NCBI RefSeq assembly: GCF_000176175.1
Contig: NZ_ACZP01000021.1
Location: 21,448 to 85,447, forward strand
Length of the DNA: 64,000 nt
Direction: 5' to 3'
DNA from: Vibrio furnissii CIP 102972
GTDB taxonomy: Bacteria > Pseudomonadota > Gammaproteobacteria > Enterobacterales > Vibrionaceae
Shown here: positions 26,095 through 35,619 of the stretch, one piece after another
Layout of the letters: each line of letters begins with the position of its first letter
Position numbering within the stretch: position 1 is the first letter of the stretch
Notes under the pieces: generated by a model
The model's database searches: none
Told to the model about the DNA's origin: nothing
The model's input: only the letters and a program-made list of their open reading frames with translations
Position numbers and translations under genes: made by a program

Positions 26095-28557
26095 TTAATG
26101 ACAGTTCAGTAAGCGAATCGAACGCTCACCGTGTTGTGGAGTTTCCATCGCGATGCGACAGGATTGGGCTTGCCCCCAAATCACCCTCAATTCGCTCTCT
26201 TGATTGACGCCAGAGAGATAAACCGCTTGCGCCGTGCCGACGAGGCCGACCTCTTCTTGATTGCGTTCGTCGATCACCGATGCGCCAAACGGAATGGGGT
26301 CACGCGAGACCAAGCGCGCCAAATAGCTTTCGCCCTGACGAGCACGAACCGACTGATAGCCGATCGCTCCTTCTGTCAGCACCACGCTTTTGACTGAATC
26401 CAGCACCTCAACGTGTTTCGGCAGCGCCTTGTAATCGACCGTGTTCTGGCTTTTTTGATACGGCGTGATCCCGTTGACCAACGCTAAACCAAACGCATTC
26501 GATTCCTGTTTGCCCGTGCCTTGAATCGTCACATCAGGCACGCTGGTGTCGAGTAGCAGGCGTGTGTCTCCAGCCGTTAAATTGCTGTAAGCCAAGCCAT
26601 GTTGAGTCATCAACACCGTACCGGACGCACTGGCGTTGACCTGCTTGTACGCATCACTTTGTACGCTGCCGCCGAGCGACGTCGAGACATACGCAAAGTT
26701 GCGCTGATAGTTGCCGCTCACGCCAACCGACTCGCCTTCATACTCATCAAATGCAAGGCGATAGTTGGCATTGCGCGCGTTATCACGCCCCGCATAAGAC
26801 AGGGTTTGCGCGTAACGATCGGCCGTGTGGCGCGACTGCATCGACACGGTGTGGCTGTTGCCAAGGGGAATGGAAATCCCCACCGACCACCCGTTCTCAT
26901 CCTGACTGGCGTCGGTGCTTTGCCAACCTTGAGTATCGCTGTAACTGACGTGACGACTCTGCGCGCGATACACGTTGGCATTGAGATAGAACATCAACCC
27001 ATTGACCGACAACGGCTGCGACACGGTGAGGTCGTAGCGTTCCGAGCTGCGGCGAGAATCCCAGTAATTGCGCGCGTTGTACGAGAAAAACAAATTGGTG
27101 TTGGCGATGCTTTGCGTCAGCGTGATGTACTGTTCATCTTTCTTGTTATTGTTGGCCTGATACAACAAGGCCTGATTTCGCGCATCAAAGCTGTGCAGGT
27201 ACTCATCGAACTCGTAGAATTTCTCCTGAGAAAAGCGATAGCCCGCAACGCGCATCCCCAATCCCCAATCGGTGAGTGTGTTGTTGTAACTCACGCCGAT
27301 CGAGGTGCCCGATAACGATTCACCATCCGGCAATTCAGTGTTGGCAAACGACACATCCGCAGACAGCGCCCCCATGCTGCCAAAGTTCACCCCAGAACCG
27401 AGGGTGTAAACCTGATAGTCGCTGGAGAGTAACGTGCCGCCAAACAGCGACCATTGGTTATTCAGGCCATACGAACCTTCCGCCGAGACGAAGCCGGGCC
27501 GATGTGCATAGATGTCGCGATCCGGCGCGCCAGCCGACAGGCTGTAACGAATGTGCCCGGGGCGCGTCAAATACTGCACCGATGCGCCGTTAACCTGATA
27601 CCGCTGCACACTGCCATCTGCCAGCCGAATTTCGACATCGATTTCGCCTTGGCTCGACTGCGACAGATCGTCAATCACATACGGGCCGGGATTCACATTG
27701 ACCACTTTCAGCACGCGCCCTTGCTGAGAAAGGGTGATGACCGCAGGGGCTTCAACGGTTCCGGAAATCACCGGCGAGTAGCCACGCAGGTAAGCGGGCA
27801 ACATCTGATCGTCACTTTGCAGCCGCACACCATTCATGCGAAACGACGCGTAGATCTCCGAACCAAACGCGGTGTTGCCAAAACTCAATTTGGATTTTAT
27901 GTGGCGCAATGGTAGGTAGCCGTAGTATGAGGTGAGCTCGCCTCGGGTTTGCGACGATTGCTGATAATTGGCACGCAAACGCACAGGCCCCGCGTTGACA
28001 CCGACCACGCCAAAGGTCGTCCAATCATCAAACCAATCGCTATCCTGATTTTGTTTGGTGGCAAAGTAATTGGAGTGATAATCAAAGAACACACCGCCGA
28101 TGCCGTCGTCCCATAGATTTGAATTCACAAAACCATTTTTATATTCTTCCGCCAAATATTCCTGCGGCAAGGTAATATCCATTCGACCTTTGGTTAAATC
28201 GGTCTGGATATTTGAAAATGCCACTTGTGAGAGCTGATAACATTCCTTATTTTCAGGCATGAATGTCGACAAATATTTTCCCAAACCAAGTGAATTAAGT
28301 GGCATACGTTCAATCATTGCTTGGGTCACACACACCTGTTCAGAGACAACGGATATTCTTTCGGTATAGAGATAATCCTGATTAAAGAAAATATCGAACT
28401 GATATATTCCATCTGGAATATAGTTCGCTTGATTAAATTTACTCAGATCGACCACACTGGATGATTTAATAAAATGGCTATTAAATTCAGCACCCGATGT
28501 AGAAAATGAAGCAATAGTCATACTGCCCAAGAGCATAATTGTTAACTCTAAGCGCAT
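26095..28557 (-). CDS. Fimbrial outer membrane usher (PapC/FimD family)
   Basis: The 820-residue outer-membrane usher secretes and assembles pilin subunits. It starts with a signal peptide and N-terminal chaperone-binding domain (GAEFNSHFIKSSSVVDLSKF). The 24-stranded pore follows, with the plug (PVISGTVEAPAVITLSQQGRVLKVVNVNPGPYVIDDL). C-terminal domains contain GAIGYQSVRARQGESYLARL and PFGASVID, then VGLVGTAQAVYLSGV, and end with a conserved Cys pair (CRIAMETPQ, LLNCH). Length is normal. The operon order is pilin, usher, chaperone, adhesin, OmpA-like protein. Confidence 0.95.
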   Translation of the reverse strand: MRLELTIMLLGSMTIASFSTSGAEFNSHFIKSSSVVDLSKFNQANYIPDGIYQFDIFFNQDYLYTERISVVSEQVCVTQAMIERMPLNSLGLGKYLSTFMPENKECYQLSQVAFSNIQTDLTKGRMDITLPQEYLAEEYKNGFVNSNLWDDGIGGVFFDYHSNYFATKQNQDSDWFDDWTTFGVVGVNAGPVRLRANYQQSSQTRGELTSYYGYLPLRHIKSKLSFGNTAFGSEIYASFRMNGVRLQSDDQMLPAYLRGYSPVISGTVEAPAVITLSQQGRVLKVVNVNPGPYVIDDLSQSSQGEIDVEIRLADGSVQRYQVNGASVQYLTRPGHIRYSLSAGAPDRDIYAHRPGFVSAEGSYGLNNQWSLFGGTLLSSDYQVYTLGSGVNFGSMGALSADVSFANTELPDGESLSGTSIGVSYNNTLTDWGLGMRVAGYRFSQEKFYEFDEYLHSFDARNQALLYQANNNKKDEQYITLTQSIANTNLFFSYNARNYWDSRRSSERYDLTVSQPLSVNGLMFYLNANVYRAQSRHVSYSDTQGWQSTDASQDENGWSVGISIPLGNSHTVSMQSRHTADRYAQTLSYAGRDNARNANYRLAFDEYEGESVGVSGNYQRNFAYVSTSLGGSVQSDAYKQVNASASGTVLMTQHGLAYSNLTAGDTRLLLDTSVPDVTIQGTGKQESNAFGLALVNGITPYQKSQNTVDYKALPKHVEVLDSVKSVVLTEGAIGYQSVRARQGESYLARLVSRDPIPFGASVIDERNQEEVGLVGTAQAVYLSGVNQESELRVIWGQAQSCRIAMETPQHGERSIRLLNCH

Positions 28558-28623
28558 TGGGAATATCCAGATTAAACGGCAGGTACACAGCCTCGAGCGC
28601 CGCCCGAAGCTGTGGCAATCTTA

Positions 28624-29169
28624 TTATTGGTAGCTCACGCGAAGCAGCGCCCACGATTCCGCATTACCGGCGGTCACCGGATTAGCCGTGACATCGACGT
28701 TCGCTTCATACGCAGCCGAGAACGACGCAATGTTGGTGCCATCTAGCAGGGTGTTGCTCGCCGCAACTGCGCCGTTATCGACCGGTTTGCCATTGTGCAG
28801 AATACGCACGCCAATGCCGGTGGCGCCGCCTTCCACGCTAAACAGTTTGCCGGTGGCATCTTGGTTCGATAGGAAGGTAAAGCTCGCCGTCTTGGAGATG
28901 GTGGTATCACAATCCGTCAACTTGATGTTGAACGATACCGGTGTTGAACGGTCGCCTTTCGCTTTAAAAATGTGCGTTGGGTGCTGACCCAATTCGATGG
29001 TTTGATCGATGCTGTCAGGTGCCAAACCACAAGCCGCCTCCACAATTTCTCCCTTGAAATAAACGTTGGTGGCGTTGTCTGCAAGCGCAGGCGCAGACAA
29101 CGTCGCACCAACCATTGAAACCGATGCTGTGGCGACCATTAACAGGTTTCTTTTCGTTTTAAAAAGCAT
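28624..29169 (-). CDS. Fimbrial major subunit (chaperone-usher pilin)
   Basis: The 181-residue pilin has a signal peptide (APALA-DNATNVYFKGEIVEAACGL). A disulfide pair is formed by EAACGLAPDS and LTDCDTTISK. The C-terminal donor-acceptor strand ends ESWALLRVSYQ, with the usual penultimate Tyr. It is the first gene of the operon, 66 bp upstream of the usher. The 380-bp AT-rich upstream region is shared with the divergent ToxR-like gene. A paralogue lies at 19417-19965. Confidence 0.92.
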   Translation of the reverse strand: MLFKTKRNLLMVATASVSMVGATLSAPALADNATNVYFKGEIVEAACGLAPDSIDQTIELGQHPTHIFKAKGDRSTPVSFNIKLTDCDTTISKTASFTFLSNQDATGKLFSVEGGATGIGVRILHNGKPVDNGAVAASNTLLDGTNIASFSAAYEANVDVTANPVTAGNAESWALLRVSYQ

Positions 29170-29549
29170 GAATTAACTCCGTTATAAATATTATTTCTAT
29201 CTATTTTAAATAATCATTAACCCATTCAATTAATCAATTCATTCATTATTCATTGACCAATTCAATGGAACTCGTTGTTTATTAAGCTACGCTCATGACT
29301 GATGGCGTCATACGACACAAAAGCCGCAACAAACGCAGCGAATGAATTACAACAAGAAACGGACAATCAACCCAATGAAACACCCTTTTTCACAGTGATT
29401 CATATAAAAAAACATAAATTAATGACATGTAATATGCAAAAACAAGAAAATATAAATAGAATCCATGCGAATGATGTGGATAACAATATTTAATTCTGTG
29501 ACATTCAAATAGACCAAACCTTTCCATACATAGATAACAAGGGATTATA
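29170..29549. other. Divergent regulatory region of fimbrial operon and ToxR-like gene
   Basis: The 380 bp are strongly AT-rich, with TTTAAATAATCATTAACC-type tracts and several AATTCATTCATT repeats. No gene is seen. This kind of DNA is typical of H-NS-silenced promoters counteracted by ToxR-type activators. Confidence 0.55.
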
Positions 29550-30272
29550 ATGAAAGAGTTTGAAGGCTATATATATCAGCCGACTTTCAACATATGTCAG
29601 TACGAGTTCAGCGATGGAAGTGTATTTTTGCCTGAGCAATTCAGCATCTTCTCCACCGATGGGGAACGATACCTGATCAGTTACAATGAGTGCGTCGCAC
29701 TGTGCACCTTGCTCGAATATCAGAACACATTTGTGATGCGCAAAACCCTGCTTCATGCCATTTGGGGCAACCGAGGGTTATTGGTGGATGAAAACAGCCT
29801 CAACCAGTGTATCTCTCGCCTTAGAAAGCAAATCAATCACAGTTGTTTAAAGCAGGTCGTTCAAATCGAAACCCTGCCTAAAATTGGCTACAAAATCGTG
29901 ACGGAGACCAAACGAAAGCACGCCACTAACCGCCCCAAAAAGCCCCGCCCCCCCATCACCAAACCTCATCACGAGTACCGTAAAAAGTTACTGTTGGTGA
30001 GTGCGCTCTCTTTTTCATCCATGATTGGCGCTGTGGCTTATCTGACGATCAGTCCATCAGGGCATCGAATCTCTAATCTATTGAGCGATGAACTGAGTCT
30101 GTTATTTGATGACGACGAACGGGAATATGTTGAAAAGACGCAGTCGATTGATGGGGAGAGTAAAACCATTTACTGCTTTAACAATACCAAGGGAAAGGCA
30201 ATGGCAGTCAGTGGCTCGGCGCGCACCATTTGCCTGTTTAAAGATGAATCCGCCGTCCCGATCCAGGAATAA
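29550..30272 (+). CDS. ToxR-like membrane-bound transcriptional regulator
   Basis: The 240-residue protein has an N-terminal winged helix of OmpR/ToxR type (about 20-110: NECVALCTLLEYQ, RKTLLHAIWGNRGLLVDENSLNQCISRLRKQI, VVQIETLPKIGYKIV). A Pro/Lys-rich linker and one transmembrane helix follow (LLLVSALSFSSMIGAVAYLTI, about 150-170). A short periplasmic domain with two cysteines (IYCFNNTKG, RTICLFKD) completes it. This is the ToxR plan: DNA-binding inside, sensor outside. Being divergent from the fimbrial operon, it most likely controls fimbriation. The adjacent periplasmic cysteines could form a redox switch. Confidence 0.85.
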   Translation: MKEFEGYIYQPTFNICQYEFSDGSVFLPEQFSIFSTDGERYLISYNECVALCTLLEYQNTFVMRKTLLHAIWGNRGLLVDENSLNQCISRLRKQINHSCLKQVVQIETLPKIGYKIVTETKRKHATNRPKKPRPPITKPHHEYRKKLLLVSALSFSSMIGAVAYLTISPSGHRISNLLSDELSLLFDDDEREYVEKTQSIDGESKTIYCFNNTKGKAMAVSGSARTICLFKDESAVPIQE

Positions 30273-30331
30273 CGTCTCCACGCTCAAACCGCATGCTCGG
30301 AGGTGGGCCACTTAAAGTTCAATTGGGGTAC

Positions 30332-30362
30332 AAAAAAGGCTGGCACCTGGCCAGCCTTTTCC
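30332..30362. terminator. Bidirectional terminator between ToxR-like gene and satP
   Basis: The AAAAGGCTGG/CCAGCCTTTT hairpin has an A run and T run on its flanks and lies between convergent genes. Confidence 0.88.
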
Positions 30363-30374
30363 TGATACGTTTAA

Positions 30375-30968
30375 TTACGCAGCGATTTCTTGTGCAACCG
30401 GAGCCGCTTTTTTCTTCTCACCGATTGGCAGAACCACGCGGCCGTACTCGTTGTTAATCACTTGCGCCATCGCGAAGTATACTGCGCTTGCGCCACAGAA
30501 GATGCCTTCGAAACCTGCGATCATGCCGATGAATTCGCTACCAGTAAAATCACGAATCGCTAGCAGTGCAAACAGGATGGTCAGTGAACCGAACACCACT
30601 TGTTTTGCCACTGGGTAGCACAGTGAACCGATGAACATGAATCCTGTGAAGATGCCCCACAATGCGAGGTACCAACCCATGAACGGTGCAGGACTTGCTG
30701 GCAGACCCATTTTTGGCATCACCAACAGGCCAACCAGCGTCAGCCAGAACAGACCGTAAGAAGTAAACGCCGTTGTACCGAATGTATCACCGCGCTTAAA
30801 GCACATGATGCCTACAATCACTTGGCTCAAACCGCCGTAGAAAATACCCATCGCAAGAATCATCGAATCGATTGGGAAGAAACCTGCGTTGTGAATATTC
30901 AGCAGAATAGTCGTCATACCGAAACCCATGAGACCGAGCGGCGCAGGGTTGGCTAATTTAGTAGACAT
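30375..30968 (-). CDS. satP: Acetate uptake transporter (GPR1/FUN34/YaaH, SatP-like)
   Basis: The 197-residue inner-membrane protein has six helices and starts with the family hallmark ANPAPLGLMGFGMTTILLNIHNAGF. Acetate/succinate:H+ symport is known for SatP. Other marks are AMGIFYGGLSQVIVGIMCFKRGDTFGTTAFTSYGLFW. It stands alone with its own terminator. Confidence 0.92.
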   Translation of the reverse strand: MSTKLANPAPLGLMGFGMTTILLNIHNAGFFPIDSMILAMGIFYGGLSQVIVGIMCFKRGDTFGTTAFTSYGLFWLTLVGLLVMPKMGLPASPAPFMGWYLALWGIFTGFMFIGSLCYPVAKQVVFGSLTILFALLAIRDFTGSEFIGMIAGFEGIFCGASAVYFAMAQVINNEYGRVVLPIGEKKKAAPVAQEIAA

Positions 30969-31127
30969 TCAAGTTACCTTACAAAAGTGTTGATAAAAAA
31001 TACGCGCGGATTTTAATTACGCATAAATAAAAGTATAGAACTCAAAAATGAGATCTAAGATTACCAAAATACAAACACCGCAAACCCGAACGATAGATAA
31101 CGCCAATCAACTGATAAATAATAACTT

Positions 31128-31166
31128 TTATAAAAACAAAAAGGGCCTTCCACATAAGAAAGGCCC
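31128..31166 (-). terminator. Terminator of the glucan-transport operon
   Basis: The GGGCCTT/AAGGCCC hairpin is followed by CTTTTTGTTTTTAT on the minus strand, about 50 bp after the TrmB-like stop codon. Confidence 0.75.
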
Positions 31167-31217
31167 GAGAGCGATAAAAAATAAATTATTTACAAGATAT
31201 TTCATCCCAAAACAACA

Positions 31218-32054
31218 TCAGCTCGAGGTTTGTACCTGAGAGATCAGGCGGCCATCTGCCACCATGTTATTTTCCAGTTCATGTACGGTTGCGATTCGGC
31301 AACGCTGATCTGGAGCCAGCTTCTCATACTCCGTGAGATAAATATCACTGTGGATATGCTCTGCCATCATTTTGATGATTAGGCGGTTATTAGAGTAGAG
31401 CCCCTGCGTTTCCTCACGGTGCGAAAAAATCATGGCCTGTTTCATGTCTATCACCATCATGAAACGGTGCGACGGATAACGTTGCTCCGGGTTTTCAGAG
31501 CGCGAATAGTGCTCAATTTTTGGATGTGGCAGTGTCAGTCGGTTGAAGGAAAAGACGATAACTCGAACGCCTCGTTCTATCGCCTGAGAGATTTCGTCGG
31601 CGAGTAAATCAAGATGAAAATCTGTATTCAGATACACTTCGACTTGCGCCAGATTGAGCAGCTCTCTGGCTTTCTGCAGCAGATTCTCGAATCCGGAGAC
31701 ATTGTAAATAAACTCTTTCTCTTCCTGGAGCATCATACGTGACAGCTCCTTTTTCAGGATATGAATGTCCTCTATAGTCTTTTTCTCAATCTGATTGAAG
31801 ATCAAATCGGGAGACTTTGCTTCATATTCTTTGGTTTCACCGTCGGATAAGAAAATACAACCATTTTTGTATAAGTTGTCGATCGATGAATATACCGAAG
31901 AGCGGGAAAGAGAAATTTCTTTGGCTATCTTGTAGCCACTGGCACGGCCATTTTTCAATAAATTGATGTAAACCAATGCATCGGTCTTGGTAAAACCAAA
32001 GCCCATCAGTTTTGTTACCAGTTCGGTCACGGGGGTTCCTCGGTGATGCTTCAC
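31218..32054 (-). CDS. TrmB-family sugar-responsive transcriptional regulator
   Basis: The 278-residue protein has an N-terminal TrmB winged helix (LVTKLMGFGFTKTDALVYINLLKNGRASGYKIAKEISLSRSSVYSSIDNLYKNGCI). A coiled segment and a C-terminal effector domain follow (GFENLLQKARELL, VEVYLNTDFHLDLL, GVRVIVFSFNRLTL, MVIDMKQAMIFSHRE), the degenerate PLD-like fold of this family. TrmB proteins, best studied in archaea, control maltose and trehalose ABC transport. Here the gene ends a maltodextrin-type operon and overlaps the ROK-like gene by 4 bp, so it probably governs this locus in response to an alpha-glucan. Confidence 0.85.
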   Translation of the reverse strand: MKHHRGTPVTELVTKLMGFGFTKTDALVYINLLKNGRASGYKIAKEISLSRSSVYSSIDNLYKNGCIFLSDGETKEYEAKSPDLIFNQIEKKTIEDIHILKKELSRMMLQEEKEFIYNVSGFENLLQKARELLNLAQVEVYLNTDFHLDLLADEISQAIERGVRVIVFSFNRLTLPHPKIEHYSRSENPEQRYPSHRFMMVIDMKQAMIFSHREETQGLYSNNRLIIKMMAEHIHSDIYLTEYEKLAPDQRCRIATVHELENNMVADGRLISQVQTSS

Positions 32055-32974
32055 ACTATTTTTCCTGTCAAGGTTAGCACTCCTCGTGATTCGAATGTAG
32101 GGCGTTTTAACGTTTTTACGCTATGTATCGAGCTTGCACCCTGTGCAAAGCGGAATTCATCACCGCACAAACACACGATCTCAGGCAAAACCTCACAGGG
32201 GCAATAGCGACTCAGAGAACTTTTTAGTGTCAACGCCAGATCCCTCCGCAGTATCAGACTGCCGCTGAGGATAAGTAGCGCAGGCCGAAAGCACGTCACC
32301 GGATCACATAAGGCACGGGCAAGCTGATCGACCCAGATCCGGTATATTCGAGCAGACCAGCCGTGAGTATCCTCAATTCCGTTGAGAATATGACTGGCTG
32401 AGTCGCTCTGCAACGAAAGCTGATGATACTGACGTTCGACCCCTTTTTGAGACACATATTGCCGTACACACTCATCACTGCCACACCAACAAAGCGGCGT
32501 AATACCATCGATGAGACTCTCATACCCTTTGAGTGGCTGGTGTGCCCAACACAAATCGAGCACATTACCCTCTGGATCACGGTGCCAAAGTTCATCGGCG
32601 ACACACAAATCACAACCGTCGTCCAACACCGCACTCAAAATGTTTCCCTTTGGGAGGTCCCCAACCTGAGTTAATGCGATCACCGCGGGCTCAAACAGAT
32701 GACAAGGGATCGCAAGCTGGGCGGTTATCGACTGAGCCAATTCTGCCTTTGATTCCTTATGGTCGGCTTGCCAGCAATCGGGCATAACCGTGAGCCCAAT
32801 CTGTGTAAAAGGACCAAACATGCGCTGCATGCTCCGCGCCATTTTTATGATCAAATCCGTTGTTGATTGCGGGCTATGCAACGTCTTTTGTTGGTTACGA
32901 TAGATAAGATTTTTATTACTGTCGAACAGAACACTACGAACCCACTCTGAATCAACAGACAGTCCAAGTTTCAT
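32051..32974 (-). CDS. Degenerate ROK-family (sugar kinase-like) protein
   Basis: The 307-residue protein has the ROK zinc motif in LCWCGSDECVRQYVS (C-x-C-G-x3-C) near residue 165, and the ROK C-terminal fold (LLILSGSLILRRDLALTLKSSL). The N-terminal ATP motif DxGGT is replaced by LGLSVDSEW. The segment that normally holds the catalytic NDANAAA reads FEPAVIALTQ. Kinase activity is therefore unlikely; a sugar-sensing or scaffold role is more probable. It overlaps both the GH13 gene and the TrmB gene by 4 bp, so it is tightly coupled to both. Confidence 0.65.
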   Translation of the reverse strand: MKLGLSVDSEWVRSVLFDSNKNLIYRNQQKTLHSPQSTTDLIIKMARSMQRMFGPFTQIGLTVMPDCWQADHKESKAELAQSITAQLAIPCHLFEPAVIALTQVGDLPKGNILSAVLDDGCDLCVADELWHRDPEGNVLDLCWAHQPLKGYESLIDGITPLCWCGSDECVRQYVSQKGVERQYHQLSLQSDSASHILNGIEDTHGWSARIYRIWVDQLARALCDPVTCFRPALLILSGSLILRRDLALTLKSSLSRYCPCEVLPEIVCLCGDEFRFAQGASSIHSVKTLKRPTFESRGVLTLTGKIV

Positions 32975-34764
32975 AATACTTCCTGTGATACAAGGTTACG
33001 CAATTCGAATCCAAAGGCTGGCAGGATAATGTCAACGCCGTTGACGCGACACGTACTCGGCTGGCCACTATTATTCATGACCACCTGCAAAGACCCTTTG
33101 CAAAACGCAATCACATGCGAATGCTCAACCGGGATCCATTCCAAATAGGGCTGATTGCACTCAGGGTAGCGCTTTCGCAACAAAATCAGCTTTTGAATAA
33201 ACGCTTTAAATTCAAGATCCTGATATTTTTCCTCCCAAATCATACATTTTCGGTTAAGTTCCAACCCCATGCCCTTCTTCCCATCCATACCTATCTCTCC
33301 ACCGTAATAAATACATGGAGACCCCACCTGAGTGAACATGAACAAGTAAGATAGCTTCGCCTTACGTTTGTCGTTTTGACACAGCGTCAATAGGCGAGTG
33401 GTGTCATGACTTTCCAGCAAATTAAACATCGCCTCATTGACATTGCGCGGATAGGCAAGATACGACTTTGTAACCGCATGCATAAAGGCGCTCTTTTCGA
33501 TGGCTCCAAGAGCAAAAAAATCAGTGACGGCCTGCGTCAGCGGATAATTCATCAGCGAATCATATTGATCCCCCCGCAACCAGGGAATCCCTTCATGCCA
33601 GATTTCACCGAGGATATAGCAATCCGGTTTGATGCTTTTAACTAAGCGGCGAAAGTCTCGCCAGAATTCATGATCGACCTCATTAGCGACATCGAGACGC
33701 CAGCCATCAATATCAAACTCTTCCAGCCAATGACGGGCAACATCAAGCAAGTACGCGCGACACGCTGGATTTTCAGTCTTGAGCTTGGGCATTTCAGCCA
33801 CATTCGCAAAGGTTTCGTAGTTGAGGTTGCTGTAGTCCCATTCTGATCGCGGCTTCTCGGGGTAAACAGGAAAGCGTTTGATCCAAAACCAATCGGCATA
33901 CGGCGATTTTTCGCCTTTTTCAACCACATCCAACCACAAGGGCGACTGATGACCAATATGGTTAAATACCGCATCCAGCATCACTTTCATGCCTCGCTGA
34001 TGAGCCTCTCTCACCAGCGCCCGAAATGCTTCATTACCACCGAAATGGGGATCAACATTGTAGTAATCGACCGTGTCATACTTATGGTTCGCTGGTGCAG
34101 TAAAGATCGGACAGAAATAGAGACCGTTGACCCCGAGATCCTGTAAATAGTCCAGCTTCTCAATGACGCCCCATAAATCGCCCCCCATAAAGTTACGACT
34201 GGTTGGCTGGTTACCCCAAGGTTCAACACCAGTCGGAGAAATATCGGGGCGCCCGTTGTGGAAACGTTCAGGGAAAATCTGATACCAAACGGTATCACGG
34301 ACCCACGTCGGTGTTTTCAACACATCGACTGGGTTAATGTAAGGGAAACAGAAAAAATTGCTTAAGTTACTGAGTTCCACTTCGGCCTGTAAGACTTCGC
34401 GAATATCTACGCAGTGCTTTTCACCGAACAACAGTTTTTCACCATCTTTCCCATGAAGAATGAAACCATACCGAGCGCGTTTTTTAGGCGGAACATATGA
34501 GGCAAACCAGTGATCATGATGCTCGCTGCATCCCTCCCGCAGCATGGGCACTTCAGTTCCCCCAATCCAGCCGTGCGCGTCGCTGCCGCCTAAGTTCCCC
34601 CCATCTAACCCCCCCTCAGCCCAGGTGTAAGGATCGCCGATCCACAAAGTGACTTTATCCACCTCACCTTTTGCACTGCGGAATCGAATGTGTAATGTCT
34701 GGTCATCATAGGCGTAACTGTCTGCACTTTTTGCCAAGTGTGTCAGTGAGCTTCTTGTAATCAT
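32971..34764 (-). CDS. Cyclomaltodextrinase/neopullulanase-like GH13 enzyme
   Basis: This 597-residue cytoplasmic glycosidase (no signal peptide) probably hydrolyses imported cyclodextrins or maltodextrins. It has an N-terminal beta domain (LHIRFRSAKGEVDKVTLWIGDP). The GH13 barrel contains DAVFNHIGHQS (region I), DGWRLDVANEVDHEFW (region II, nucleophile Asp near 355), ILGEIWHE (region III, acid Glu near 385) and NLLESHDTTRLL (region IV, Asp). This layout matches GH13_20 enzymes such as CymH of Klebsiella and neopullulanase. It is coupled to the ABC permease genes. Confidence 0.88.
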   Translation of the reverse strand: MITRSSLTHLAKSADSYAYDDQTLHIRFRSAKGEVDKVTLWIGDPYTWAEGGLDGGNLGGSDAHGWIGGTEVPMLREGCSEHHDHWFASYVPPKKRARYGFILHGKDGEKLLFGEKHCVDIREVLQAEVELSNLSNFFCFPYINPVDVLKTPTWVRDTVWYQIFPERFHNGRPDISPTGVEPWGNQPTSRNFMGGDLWGVIEKLDYLQDLGVNGLYFCPIFTAPANHKYDTVDYYNVDPHFGGNEAFRALVREAHQRGMKVMLDAVFNHIGHQSPLWLDVVEKGEKSPYADWFWIKRFPVYPEKPRSEWDYSNLNYETFANVAEMPKLKTENPACRAYLLDVARHWLEEFDIDGWRLDVANEVDHEFWRDFRRLVKSIKPDCYILGEIWHEGIPWLRGDQYDSLMNYPLTQAVTDFFALGAIEKSAFMHAVTKSYLAYPRNVNEAMFNLLESHDTTRLLTLCQNDKRKAKLSYLFMFTQVGSPCIYYGGEIGMDGKKGMGLELNRKCMIWEEKYQDLEFKAFIQKLILLRKRYPECNQPYLEWIPVEHSHVIAFCKGSLQVVMNNSGQPSTCRVNGVDIILPAFGFELRNLVSQEVL

Positions 34765-34779
34765 AATGCTTCCTGTAAA

Positions 34780-35619
34780 TTATTCTTTTACCGCACCACT
34801 GACCAAACCGGTCGTGATGTGTTTCTGAGTCGCGATAAACAACAGGGTTATGGGGATGGCAACCAGCAACGAACCAGCCGCAAAAAGTGTAAAGTTTTCT
34901 GAAGAGTTGGACGTAATCCAGCTGAAGATCCCAATGGCCAGCGTCATCTTTTCTTCACTGCGTAGAATGAGTGTCGGTAGGATGAAATCCATCCATGGCC
35001 CGGTGAACGAGACCAATGCAACAAACACTAAAATCGGCTTCGCCAAAGGCAATATAATTTCGATGAATATGGTCATGTGCCCTGCACCATCAATCTTGGC
35101 AGCTTCATCTAACGACGTCGGTATCGCGTCAAAATAGCCTTTCACTAACCAGGTCATAAATGGCAGAGACCCCGTGACATAAACAAATAGTAAACCGAGG
35201 TAAGTATCGATCAGCCCCATTTTAGACAGCAGGATGTAAATGGCGGTCATCGACAGAAAAGCAGGAAACATTTGCAACACTAAAATGCTCATCAACACAT
35301 TCCGTTTGCCCTGAAAGCGATAACGAGAAAAAACAAACGCAGTCATGGTGACAACCACCAATGAAATCAACATATTTGCGGTCGCCAGAATAAAGGTGTT
35401 TTTGTACCACTCTAAGTAAGGGGTATCGTTAAACAACGTCATGTAGTGGTCCAGCGTAAAACTGAAGTCCGTAAATGATGAACTGAAAAGGTTATTTCCG
35501 GGTTTAAACGATGCAAGCACAGTCCAAATAACCGGCCCGAGAACCAACAAAGCATTCAGTGTCAGAAACAGATAAACAATGCCAGTCGCAAGTTTGTTCA
35601 GCAACGAATTCATCATCAC
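34780..35619 (-). CDS. ABC transporter permease, MalG-like
   Basis: This 279-residue inner-membrane permease has six predicted helices. The EAA loop SLDEAAKIDGAGHMTIFIEIILPLAKP couples to the ATPase. The C-terminus LVSGAVKE is typical of MalG-type proteins, whose tail contacts MalK. The gene overlaps the MalF-like gene by 4 bp. The transported sugar is inferred from the neighbours to be a maltodextrin or cyclodextrin. Confidence 0.93.
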   Translation of the reverse strand: MMMNSLLNKLATGIVYLFLTLNALLVLGPVIWTVLASFKPGNNLFSSSFTDFSFTLDHYMTLFNDTPYLEWYKNTFILATANMLISLVVVTMTAFVFSRYRFQGKRNVLMSILVLQMFPAFLSMTAIYILLSKMGLIDTYLGLLFVYVTGSLPFMTWLVKGYFDAIPTSLDEAAKIDGAGHMTIFIEIILPLAKPILVFVALVSFTGPWMDFILPTLILRSEEKMTLAIGIFSWITSNSSENFTLFAAGSLLVAIPITLLFIATQKHITTGLVSGAVKE

